Positions 37,364-45,186 of a stretch of 45,186 nucleotides of DNA are shown piece after piece; positions within the stretch are counted from its first letter, which is position 1, and each line of letters opens with the position of its first letter. A program made the position numbers and the translations under genes. The notes beneath the pieces are model-generated. The model was not told the origin of the DNA. It saw nothing but the letters and a program-made list of their open reading frames with translations, and ran no database searches. The stretch comes from Gammaproteobacteria bacterium (GTDB lineage: Bacteria; Pseudomonadota; Gammaproteobacteria; PS1; Pseudothioglobaceae). The stretch spans positions 1-45,186 of the forward strand of contig DQME01000193.1 of NCBI GenBank assembly GCA_015659815.1, given 5' to 3'.

Positions 37364-37383
37364 TTATATATCCTCTATTTCAG

Positions 37384-37929
37384 TTATTTCTTCTTAGCGT
37401 CTTTACGCACTACGTACTCATCGGTATAACGAATACCTTTACCTTTATATGGTTCTGGTGGACGATAAGCCCTAATCTCAGCAGCAACTTGACCTACCTT
37501 TTGCTTGTCAATTCCCTTAACAACAATTTCAGTTTGAGAAGGAGTTTCAACTGTAATACCTTCAGGTAACTGATAATTAATAGAGTGCGAGAATCCCAAA
37601 GTTAAATCCAACTTTTTACCCATCGCTTTGGCTCTATAACCAACCCCTATAAGGGTTAACTTTTTCTCCCAACCTTCAGTAACGCCCTGTATAAAATTAG
37701 CAGTATTGGCTCTAGCAGTACCAGCCTGTGCCCACGCCTTCTTTTCATCCTTCTTGTCTACTTTTGATGTAGAGAATGTTAATACATTTTCTGCACTCAC
37801 CATGGACACAAACGGATGTATATCCATATTAAGTTGTCCCAACTTGCCCTTAACTGACACTGAAGAACCGTTTAAAGAGACTTCCACTCCAGATGGAATA
37901 GTGATTGGTTCTTTTGCTATTCTTGACAT
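37384..37929 (-). CDS. rplF: 50S ribosomal protein L6
   Basis: MSRIAKEPITIPSGVEVSLNG; PPEPYKGKGIRYTDEYVVRK. Confidence 0.98.
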   Translation of the reverse strand: MSRIAKEPITIPSGVEVSLNGSSVSVKGKLGQLNMDIHPFVSMVSAENVLTFSTSKVDKKDEKKAWAQAGTARANTANFIQGVTEGWEKKLTLIGVGYRAKAMGKKLDLTLGFSHSINYQLPEGITVETPSQTEIVVKGIDKQKVGQVAAEIRAYRPPEPYKGKGIRYTDEYVVRKDAKKK

Positions 37930-37945
37930 CTTATAACTCCACTAT

Positions 37946-38341
37946 TTAACAAACGCTGCAAAGAATTTCGCCGCCAACATTTTGTGCCGCTGCAGCATTA
38001 CCAGTCATAACTCCTTTCGGGGTAGACACAATAACTATACCTAGTCCATTCATCACACTTGGCATCTCAGTACTAGACGCATAAACTCTCAAGCTAGGCT
38101 TTGAAATCCTTTTCAATGACTCTATTACAGGCTTATCATCGTAATATTTCAATTTAATTGTAATAGCTTTACTTGCAGCTTCACCATCTATACTAAATGA
38201 ATCAATATAGCCTTCTTGCTGCATTACACTAACAATTGCAGACTTCAAATTTGATGCAGGGATGCTTACTTCTTTTTTATCTACCGAGTGCGCATTACGG
38301 ATGCGAGTCAACAAATCGGCAATAGGGTCAGACATACTCAT
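37946..38341 (-). CDS. rpsH: 30S ribosomal protein S8
   Basis: MSMSDPIADLLTRIRNAHSVDKKEVSIPASNLK; start re-set from 38389 to 38341. Confidence 0.97.
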   Translation of the reverse strand: MSMSDPIADLLTRIRNAHSVDKKEVSIPASNLKSAIVSVMQQEGYIDSFSIDGEAASKAITIKLKYYDDKPVIESLKRISKPSLRVYASSTEMPSVMNGLGIVIVSTPKGVMTGNAAAAQNVGGEILCSVC

Positions 38342-38351
38342 ATTTTTTCTC

Positions 38352-38657
38352 CTACCAGCTTGCTTTAGATAAACCAGGAACCTCACCATTCATGGTGCGC
38401 TCCCTCAACTTTGTCTTAGCAAGACCAAATTTACGATAAAAGCCGTGCGGCCTACCAGACAAAGCACAGCGGTTACGCTGACGAGTTGGTGAGGCGTCTC
38501 TAGGTAAAGACTGCAACTTTATAGTTGCCTGGAAACGTTCCTCATCAGAGGCGCTCGTACTCTTTATTATTTTTTTTAATTCAAGGCGTTTAGCTTTGTA
38601 TCTATCTACCAGCTTTGCACGCTTTATATCTCTATTAATCATGGATTTTTTAGCCAT
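38352..38657 (-). CDS. rpsN: 30S ribosomal protein S14
   Basis: [46 protein letters not shown]. Confidence 0.98.
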   Translation of the reverse strand: MAKKSMINRDIKRAKLVDRYKAKRLELKKIIKSTSASDEERFQATIKLQSLPRDASPTRQRNRCALSGRPHGFYRKFGLAKTKLRERTMNGEVPGLSKASW

Positions 38658-38674
38658 TTTCTATATACCCTTTT

Positions 38675-39214
38675 TTAGCTCTTAAATGGAAAATTAAACA
38701 TTGCTAATAGTTTCTTAGCGTCATCGTCATTTTGTGCAGTTGTAGTAATGGCAATATCCATACCTCTAACCTTTGTAACTTTTTCAAAGTCTATCTCTGG
38801 GAATACTATTTGCTCAGAAATACCCATGTTATAGTTACCACGACCGTCAAATGAATTGGCATTCAGGCCCCGGAAGTCACGAATACGGGGGATAGCAATA
38901 TTAACCAATCTGTCTAGAAATTCGTACATCTTTTGTTTACGCAGAGTGACCTTGCATCCAATAGGGTTGCCCTCTCTTAATTTGAAGCTTGCAACGGACT
39001 TCCTGGCATTACAGGTCAATGCCTTTTGACCAGATATCAGACTCATTTCTTCTAATGCGCTTTGGAGAATTTTTTTGTCTCCTAAGGCACTACCCAGTCC
39101 CATATTGATAGTAATTTTCTCAACCTTAGGAACAGACATAGGGTTAGCTAATCCTAACTCTTTCTGAAGATCTGGCTGAATCTTAGTTTTGTATTGTTCT
39201 TGTAATCTAGACAC
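38675..39214 (-). CDS. rplE: 50S ribosomal protein L5
   Basis: [41 protein letters not shown]. Confidence 0.98.
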   Translation of the reverse strand: MSRLQEQYKTKIQPDLQKELGLANPMSVPKVEKITINMGLGSALGDKKILQSALEEMSLISGQKALTCNARKSVASFKLREGNPIGCKVTLRKQKMYEFLDRLVNIAIPRIRDFRGLNANSFDGRGNYNMGISEQIVFPEIDFEKVTKVRGMDIAITTTAQNDDDAKKLLAMFNFPFKS

Positions 39215-39236
39215 TCTTATATTCCTTTATTGTCAA

Positions 39237-39548
39237 TCAAACGATTGATTCTCCGTTCGACTTAAAAAATCTCTCTCTATTGCCTTCTTTGTCAGTACGA
39301 ATACCAACCCTATCAGCCTTTTTGGTTGCGGAATTGTAAATAGCTATATTTGAAATAGCTATAGGCATTTCAGTACTCACTATGCCACCAGCAACTCCAG
39401 CATTCGGGTTTGGCCTAACATGTTTTTTAGCAAGATTTAATCCCTCTACAACCACTTTAGATGATGAAACTTTGGTTATAGTACCAATAGATCCTTTATC
39501 CTTTCCAGCTATAATTATTACTTCATCGTTTTGTTTAATTTTTTGCAT
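39237..39548 (-). CDS. rplX: 50S ribosomal protein L24
   Basis: KQNDEVIIIAGKDKGSIGTITKV (KOW). Confidence 0.97.
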   Translation of the reverse strand: MQKIKQNDEVIIIAGKDKGSIGTITKVSSSKVVVEGLNLAKKHVRPNPNAGVAGGIVSTEMPIAISNIAIYNSATKKADRVGIRTDKEGNRERFFKSNGESIV

Positions 39549-39916
39549 TACAGTACCTCTGGAGCAAGTGATACAATTTTCATAAACTGTGCACTCCTAA
39601 GTTCACGTGTTACTGGGCCAAATATACGTGTACCAATTGGCTCAAGTTTTGAGTTTAACAACACAACGGCATTAGAATCAAAACGAATCTTAGAGCCATC
39701 AGCGCGCCTAATACCATGTGCGCTACGCACAACTAAAGCATCATAAACGTCACCTTTTTTTACTTTGCTTCTAGGTGAAGCTTCCTTAATACTAACCTTA
39801 ATCACATCACCGATATTCGCATATCTACGCTTAGAACCGCCTAGCACTTTAATACACATTGCTTTAACGCCACCACTGTTATCTGCGACCTTAAGTTTTG
39901 TTTGCATTTGAATCAT
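39548..39916 (-). CDS. rplN: 50S ribosomal protein L14
   Basis: [37 protein letters not shown]. Confidence 0.98.
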   Translation of the reverse strand: MIQMQTKLKVADNSGGVKAMCIKVLGGSKRRYANIGDVIKVSIKEASPRSKVKKGDVYDALVVRSAHGIRRADGSKIRFDSNAVVLLNSKLEPIGTRIFGPVTRELRSAQFMKIVSLAPEVL

Positions 39917-39942
39917 TACTTGCTCTCTTTTATAACTTCAAA

Positions 39943-40209
39943 TTAATCAATAGAAACTGATTTCTCAACCACTTCTAATAGTGCCCAATGCTTCGTTTTT
40001 GAATATGGCTTTGTCTCTACAACTCTTACTGTGTCACCTAACGAGCATTCATTCTTTTCATCGTGCGCATGTACCTTTGTACTACGCTTAATGTACTTTT
40101 TATAAATTGGGTGCCTTACTTTTCGCTCTATCAAAACAGCAACAGTTTTATCTCTAGTGTCACTAACTACTGTACCCGTTAATACTCGCTCTACTCTTGA
40201 ATCGCTCAT
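39943..40209 (-). CDS. rpsQ: 30S ribosomal protein S17
   Basis: [42 protein letters not shown]. Confidence 0.98.
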   Translation of the reverse strand: MSDSRVERVLTGTVVSDTRDKTVAVLIERKVRHPIYKKYIKRSTKVHAHDEKNECSLGDTVRVVETKPYSKTKHWALLEVVEKSVSID

Positions 40210-40394
40210 GCTTGTTTCTGCCTAATAATAGTTTTAACTTGTGCAATTGATCTCTTAGTTTTACCTAGCTTAGTTGCATCGGCTAACTGTGCACTCTTGT
40301 GTTGCATACGTAACTCAAAATGCTCCTTTAGTAGGTTCATTAATGTCTCGTTAAGTGCAGGTAAATCTTGCTCTCTCAATTCTTTAATATCCAT
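40206..40394 (-). CDS. rpmC: 50S ribosomal protein L29
   Basis: [57 protein letters not shown]. Confidence 0.97.
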   Translation of the reverse strand: MDIKELREQDLPALNETLMNLLKEHFELRMQHKSAQLADATKLGKTKRSIAQVKTIIRQKQA

Positions 40395-40804
40395 TACATT
40401 ACTGTCCGTTTAATTATCGTAGTTTGAACTGGTAATTTAGCAGCTGCCAGTAAAAAGGCCTCTCTAGCAACTTGTTCATCTACGCCCTGCATTTCAAACA
40501 ACATCTGGCCAGGCTTAATTTGGGCCACCCAGTACTCCACACTACCTTTACCTTTACCCATTCTGACTTCTAAAGGTTTTTTTGTTATTGGCTTATCAGG
40601 AAATACTCTAATCCAAATCTTGCCTTGACGTTTTACATGACGCGTCATTGCTCTACGTGCTGACTCAATTTGCCTCGCTGTCATGCGGCATCTTCCAGTC
40701 GCTTGTAGGCCGATTTCACCGAAACTAACTTTATGTCCAGTGGCAAGACCGCGGTTACGGCTCTTCATCATCTTTCTATATTTTGTACGCTTAGGTTGTA
40801 ACAT
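40394..40804 (-). CDS. rplP: 50S ribosomal protein L16
   Basis: [37 protein letters not shown]. Confidence 0.98.
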   Translation of the reverse strand: MLQPKRTKYRKMMKSRNRGLATGHKVSFGEIGLQATGRCRMTARQIESARRAMTRHVKRQGKIWIRVFPDKPITKKPLEVRMGKGKGSVEYWVAQIKPGQMLFEMQGVDEQVAREAFLLAAAKLPVQTTIIKRTVM

Positions 40805-40814
40805 TTAAATATCC

Positions 40815-41507
40815 TTACTTCTTACCAAGTTGAGTTGAAGCACCTCGACGAGCAACCTCATCTAATGTACCTTTGTTGTGGTCAAGAATTTCACCTTTAA
40901 AAATCCATACTTTAATTCCAATAACACCATACTGTGTTTTAGCAGGATATGCTGCATAATCGACGTCAGCCCTAAAGGTGTGTAACGGAACTCTGCCTTC
41001 ACGATACCACTCGGAACGTGCAATCTCTGCACCATTTAGACGACCACTAACCATTATTTTAATGCCCTGAGCACCTAAACGAGTGGCATTGCCAAGAACA
41101 CGTTTCACAGCGCGACGATACATAACTCGTTTCTCCAATTGTTGGGCTATATTTTCAGCAACCAAGCGAGCATCAAGTTCTGGCTTCTTAATCTCCTCAA
41201 TACTGATATGTACTGGGATACCCATCATATTTGAAACAGTAGCCTTTAATTGCTCAATGTCTGCTCCCTTCTTTCCAATAACAATTCCTGGCCTGGCAGT
41301 ATGGATTGTCACTTTAGCGCTATCGGCTAAGCGATCAATAGTCACACGACTCACTGAGGCAGATTTTAATTTATCGAATAAAAAATCTCTTACTTCAATA
41401 TCAGATAATAAGTAATTAGAATAATCTTTACTATTGGCATACCATTTTGAATCCCAATCTCTAACTATGCCTAATCTAATACCTTTTGGATTTACTTTTT
41501 GACCCAT
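40815..41507 (-). CDS. rpsC: 30S ribosomal protein S3
   Basis: [26 protein letters not shown] motif [15 protein letters not shown]. Confidence 0.98.
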   Translation of the reverse strand: MGQKVNPKGIRLGIVRDWDSKWYANSKDYSNYLLSDIEVRDFLFDKLKSASVSRVTIDRLADSAKVTIHTARPGIVIGKKGADIEQLKATVSNMMGIPVHISIEEIKKPELDARLVAENIAQQLEKRVMYRRAVKRVLGNATRLGAQGIKIMVSGRLNGAEIARSEWYREGRVPLHTFRADVDYAAYPAKTQYGVIGIKVWIFKGEILDHNKGTLDEVARRGASTQLGKK

Positions 41508-41514
41508 ATAATAC

Positions 41515-41847
41515 CTATGTGCTTACGCCAACTGTTATGTGGCTTGTTCTTTTTAAAATTCTATTTGCTCTACCTTTCGCTCTTGGACGAATCCTTTTCA
41601 TTGTTGATCCTTCATCAACATAAACACTGCTCACTTTCAATTCATCAATATCTAGCCCATCATTATGTTCGGCATTTGAAATAGCAGAATTTAACACTTT
41701 CTTTACAAGTATTGCCGCTTTTTTATTACTAAAAGACAGAATATTCAAAGCATCTTCAACAGACTTTTGACGGATCTGATCAGCAACTAATCTAGCTTTG
41801 AACGCTGATGTTTTTGCATATTTATGTATTGCTTTAACTTCTTTCAT
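41515..41847 (-). CDS. rplV: 50S ribosomal protein L22
   Basis: [52 protein letters not shown]. Confidence 0.98.
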   Translation of the reverse strand: MKEVKAIHKYAKTSAFKARLVADQIRQKSVEDALNILSFSNKKAAILVKKVLNSAISNAEHNDGLDIDELKVSSVYVDEGSTMKRIRPRAKGRANRILKRTSHITVGVST

Positions 41848-41864
41848 TTTAATTACCTATATAG

Positions 41865-42134
41865 TTAAACTTTACGGTCACCGGAATGACTCCTAAAAGT
41901 TCTAGTAACTGCAAATTCACCTAATTTATGCCCAATCATGTTTTCATTAATTGAAATTGGAACATGTGCCCTACCATTATGCACTGCAATTGTTAACCCT
42001 ATCATTTCAGGAACAATAACTGATCTACGAGACCATGTTTTAATTGGTTTTCTATCTTTATTTTCTTGAGCCTTAAGCACCTTATTAATTAAGTGCTCGT
42101 CAACAAATGGACCTTTTCTTAATGATCTTGACAT
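41865..42134 (-). CDS. rpsS: 30S ribosomal protein S19
   Basis: [38 protein letters not shown]. Confidence 0.98.
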   Translation of the reverse strand: MSRSLRKGPFVDEHLINKVLKAQENKDRKPIKTWSRRSVIVPEMIGLTIAVHNGRAHVPISINENMIGHKLGEFAVTRTFRSHSGDRKV

Positions 42135-42139
42135 AATTA

Positions 42140-42970
42140 TTAACCCTTATTCCTGCGGCGCACTATAAGTTTATCGGTACGCTTGTTGCTACGTGTTTTA
42201 TAGCCTTTAGTTGGAGTCCCCCAAGGAGAAACAGGGTGTCTACCACCACTTGTCTTACCTTCACCACCACCATGTGGGTGGTCAACAGGATTCATCACAA
42301 CACCTCGAACAGTTGGCCTAACACCTCTCCATCGAGTTGCGCCAGCTTTACCTAACTTTCTTAGACTATGCTCTTTCTTTGAAACTTCTCCAATAGTTGC
42401 CCGACATTCAGCTAAAACCTTCCTTACCTCTCCAGAACGGAGCCTAAGAGTTACATAGTTGCCTTCTTTTGCAACTAATTGTGCTGATGTACCAGCGCTA
42501 CGTGCCATCTGTGCGCCTTTTCCTGGCTTTAGCTCAATACAATGTATAACACTACCAAGAGGAATATTACTTAAAGGCATTACGTTTCCTTTTTGAATTG
42601 CAACTGTATTGCCAGATACTAATTCATCTCCTGCTTTTATATCTCTTGGGGCGATAATGTATCTTCTTTCACCATCGGAATACAAAAGTAACGCAATATT
42701 TGCACTACGATTTGGGTCATATTCTAAACGTTCAACTTTTGCTGTTATGTTGTCCTTAGTACGCTTAAAGTCTATGACTCTGTAGTTTCTCTTATGACCA
42801 CCGCCTTTATGACGAACAGTGATTTTTCCTCTATTATTTCTGCCACTAATTCTATTCTTGCTCTCAGTAAGAGGGGCATATGGAGAACCTTTGTGTAAGT
42901 CCTTATCTACAACACTTACAACAAATCTTCTTCCTGGTGAGGTTGGTTTTCTTTTAATTACTTGAGCCAT
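42140..42970 (-). CDS. rplB: 50S ribosomal protein L2
   Basis: [34 protein letters not shown]. Confidence 0.98.
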   Translation of the reverse strand: MAQVIKRKPTSPGRRFVVSVVDKDLHKGSPYAPLTESKNRISGRNNRGKITVRHKGGGHKRNYRVIDFKRTKDNITAKVERLEYDPNRSANIALLLYSDGERRYIIAPRDIKAGDELVSGNTVAIQKGNVMPLSNIPLGSVIHCIELKPGKGAQMARSAGTSAQLVAKEGNYVTLRLRSGEVRKVLAECRATIGEVSKKEHSLRKLGKAGATRWRGVRPTVRGVVMNPVDHPHGGGEGKTSGGRHPVSPWGTPTKGYKTRSNKRTDKLIVRRRNKG

Positions 42971-42981
42971 AATAATTCTAC

Positions 42982-43278
42982 CTATTGAGCATGAGCACTG
43001 ACGTCAATCATTTGACCTTCAGACACCTTAACAATTGCCTTTTTCCAATTAACACGATGCCCGGCCTTACCTTTAAACATCTTCTTTTTGCCTTTAACGT
43101 TTGATGTGGTAACGCTCTCCACCCCAACACCAAAAAGTGTCTCTACTGCAGATTTAATTTCTTTTTTGTTACTATCAGTTCGTACCTTGAATACATACTG
43201 ATTATTTGCAGACATCATTGTTGTCTTTTCAGAGACTATAGGTGCCAACAAGGTTTTTAATACTTTTTCTTGATTCAT
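42982..43278 (-). CDS. rplW: 50S ribosomal protein L23
   Basis: [47 protein letters not shown]. Confidence 0.97.
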   Translation of the reverse strand: MNQEKVLKTLLAPIVSEKTTMMSANNQYVFKVRTDSNKKEIKSAVETLFGVGVESVTTSNVKGKKKMFKGKAGHRVNWKKAIVKVSEGQMIDVSAHAQ

Positions 43279-43889
43279 AGTGCTGCCTCAACTTTTTTAA
43301 GAGCCGCCTCAGTAATTACAACATTTTCATAACCAATCAGACTAACAGGGTCAATGCTTTGAGTATCGCATACCCCTACATGGTAAAGATTTCTTGAGGA
43401 AAGATATAGATTCTCATCTATCTCCTCAGTCATAAATAGTGCATCCTTAAGGTTTAGTGTTTTTAGAAGAGATGTCACGTTTTTAGTTTTTGAGTCTTTA
43501 ATACCAAAATCTTTAATTACTTTTAGGCGTTCAGAACGAACCAACTCGGAGAATATAATACTGATAGCCCCTTTATACATCTTTTTGTTAACCTTTTGCC
43601 CAAAGTTACGAGGCTGAGCTGCAAACGTAACTCCACCAGAACGCCAAATAGGGCCACGTGTAGTTCCAGCTCGGGCCCTACCAGTGCCTTTTTGTTTCCA
43701 AGGCTTTTTACCACCGCCACTGACAGAAGCTCGATTTTTTTGTGCTTTAGAGCCACTACGCCCAGAAGCCATGTAAGCAGTTGTAACTTGATGCACCAGG
43801 GATTGGTTATAGTCTCTTGCAAAAATTGAATCAGATACCTGAGTAGAGGTAGATTTATTAGTGCTTACATTTAATACATTTAATTTCAT
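43275..43889 (-). CDS. rplD: 50S ribosomal protein L4
   Basis: [39 protein letters not shown]. Confidence 0.98.
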   Translation of the reverse strand: MKLNVLNVSTNKSTSTQVSDSIFARDYNQSLVHQVTTAYMASGRSGSKAQKNRASVSGGGKKPWKQKGTGRARAGTTRGPIWRSGGVTFAAQPRNFGQKVNKKMYKGAISIIFSELVRSERLKVIKDFGIKDSKTKNVTSLLKTLNLKDALFMTEEIDENLYLSSRNLYHVGVCDTQSIDPVSLIGYENVVITEAALKKVEAAL

Positions 43890-43898
43890 TATAATGCC

Positions 43899-44636
43899 TT
43901 ACTCTTCGTTTGATTCTTCAGTGTCTGCTGCTGCACTAGCAGCCTTTTCTTCAGAAATCTTTTTACTTACTACAGCATTGATTTCGTTTTTCTTGTGTGA
44001 CAGTAAAACCTTTACAAAGCCATCTTTTGATCCAGGTATTGAGCCCTTTACCAATAACAAATTTCTGTCGCTATCAACTCTCAATACTTCGAGGCATTCT
44101 TGGGTTACTTGTTCATCGCCCATATGACCTGCCATTTTTTTACCTTTGAAAACTCTGCCAGGTTCTTGGCATTGACCTGTTGAGCCAAGAGCTCTATGTG
44201 AAATAGAGTTACCATGAGTAGCATCCTGCATACTAAAATTGTGTCGCTTCACAGCACCCTGAAAACCTTTTCCTTTGGATTTACCTACAACATCAACATA
44301 ATGACCAGGACCAAAAAGTGAAACATCAAAAATTGATATATCAGCAACCTCTTCCTCACTAACTCTGAACTCCCAAAGCCCATTTCCAATCTCTTGTGAA
44401 GATTTTGCATAATGACCTTTTATCGCGCTTGGCACTCTGCGAATCTTCGCTTCACCTTTCTTATTTAGTTTTCTTCCTGCTGTTACTTGAACAGCGCTAT
44501 AACCGTCAGACTCTATCGTTTTCCTTTGAACAACGCGATTCGGCTCAATCTTAATAACACTTGCAGCTATAGCTGAACCGTTATCAGACATAATCCTTGT
44601 CATTCCTAATTTTTGACCTACTAAACCGATTGCCAT
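43899..44636 (-). CDS. rplC: 50S ribosomal protein L3 with acidic C-terminal extension
   Basis: [72 protein letters not shown]. Confidence 0.98.
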   Translation of the reverse strand: MAIGLVGQKLGMTRIMSDNGSAIAASVIKIEPNRVVQRKTIESDGYSAVQVTAGRKLNKKGEAKIRRVPSAIKGHYAKSSQEIGNGLWEFRVSEEEVADISIFDVSLFGPGHYVDVVGKSKGKGFQGAVKRHNFSMQDATHGNSISHRALGSTGQCQEPGRVFKGKKMAGHMGDEQVTQECLEVLRVDSDRNLLLVKGSIPGSKDGFVKVLLSHKKNEINAVVSKKISEEKAASAAADTEESNEE

Positions 44637-44665
44637 TATTCTATTCCTAAATTACTATATACAGA

Positions 44666-44977
44666 TTAATTAAGTTTAATTGCAACATCAACGCCAGCTG
44701 CTAAATCTAGCTTCATCAAAGCATCAACTGTTTTATCTGTAGGGCTAATTACATCCATCAACCTAACATAAGTTCTAAGTTCGTACTGGTCTCTTGCGTC
44801 TTTGTTGACGTGCGGAGATGTCAAAACAGTAAACCTCTCTTTCTTAGTCGGCAAAGGAATTGGGCCCCTAACACTAGCACCAGTACGCTTGGCAGTCTCT
44901 ACAATTTCTATAGCAGATTTATCGATTAATCGATGGTCAAATGCCTTTAATTTAATTCTAATATTTTGATTGCTCAT
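44666..44977 (-). CDS. rpsJ: 30S ribosomal protein S10
   Basis: [47 protein letters not shown]. Confidence 0.98.
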   Translation of the reverse strand: MSNQNIRIKLKAFDHRLIDKSAIEIVETAKRTGASVRGPIPLPTKKERFTVLTSPHVNKDARDQYELRTYVRLMDVISPTDKTVDALMKLDLAAGVDVAIKLN

Positions 44978-45031
44978 GTGCTTTTTACCTTATCTATTTG
45001 CTGTGCAAACTTACCAAACGAAAAACCGTTA

Positions 45032-45037
45032 ATTATA
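45032..45037 (-). promoter_or_regulatory. Candidate -10 element of rpsJ (S10 operon)
   Basis: TATAAT on the minus strand between tuf and rpsJ; -35 weak. Confidence 0.4.
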
Positions 45038-45069
45038 CAATAACCATACGGCATAAAATTAACTAATTA

Positions 45070-45186
45070 TTACTCTATCACCTTAGAAACAACACCAGCA
45101 CCAACAGTGCGTCCGCCTTCTCTAATTGCGAACCTTAATCCCTCTTCCATTGCTATCGGCGCAAGTAGCTCAACATTCATCTTTAC
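45070..45186 (-). CDS. tuf: Elongation factor Tu, C-terminal end (truncated by window)
   Basis: [38 protein letters not shown]. Confidence 0.96.
   Translation of the reverse strand, partial: VKMNVELLAPIAMEEGLRFAIREGGRTVGAGVVSKVIE

Overview
This 45.2 kb window looks like a low-GC gammaproteobacterial chromosome segment. Gene content (periplasmic DsrE-like protein, cytochromes c, TauE/SafE exporter) suggests a SUP05/Thioglobus-type sulfur oxidiser; that taxonomy is inference only. Left part: a DUF1538 pair + PII-like + CBS-domain operon, a DUF302 protein, an MBL-fold hydrolase, pepA, dsbC-rsmB, a DsrE-family protein, lon/hflX/clpX/clpP/tig, two cytochromes c, engB, an AddB/RecB-like PD-(D/E)XK nuclease, cca, msrB, ubiX, TauE/SafE, an alpha/beta hydrolase and tdk. 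Middle: a compact fatty-acid beta-oxidation island (fadA, fadN/fadB-like, a 49-aa ORF missing from the ORF track, fadH) with a divergent AraC-type regulator. Right part: yqeY, rpsU, then the complete alpha, spc and S10 ribosomal protein operons on the minus strand, ending in the 3' end of tuf. I found no rRNA, tRNA, CRISPR, prophage or transposase, and no anti-phage system. The observations most worth following are the DUF1538/PII/CBS operon, the beta-oxidation island with a possible fadE remnant and AraC-spaced direct repeat, a ribosomal protein L30 with a histone-H1-like Lys/Ala/Pro tail encoded by 30-bp tandem repeats, and a near-consensus sigma70 promoter between rpmJ and rpsM. All motif and similarity statements are by eye; no database search was run.
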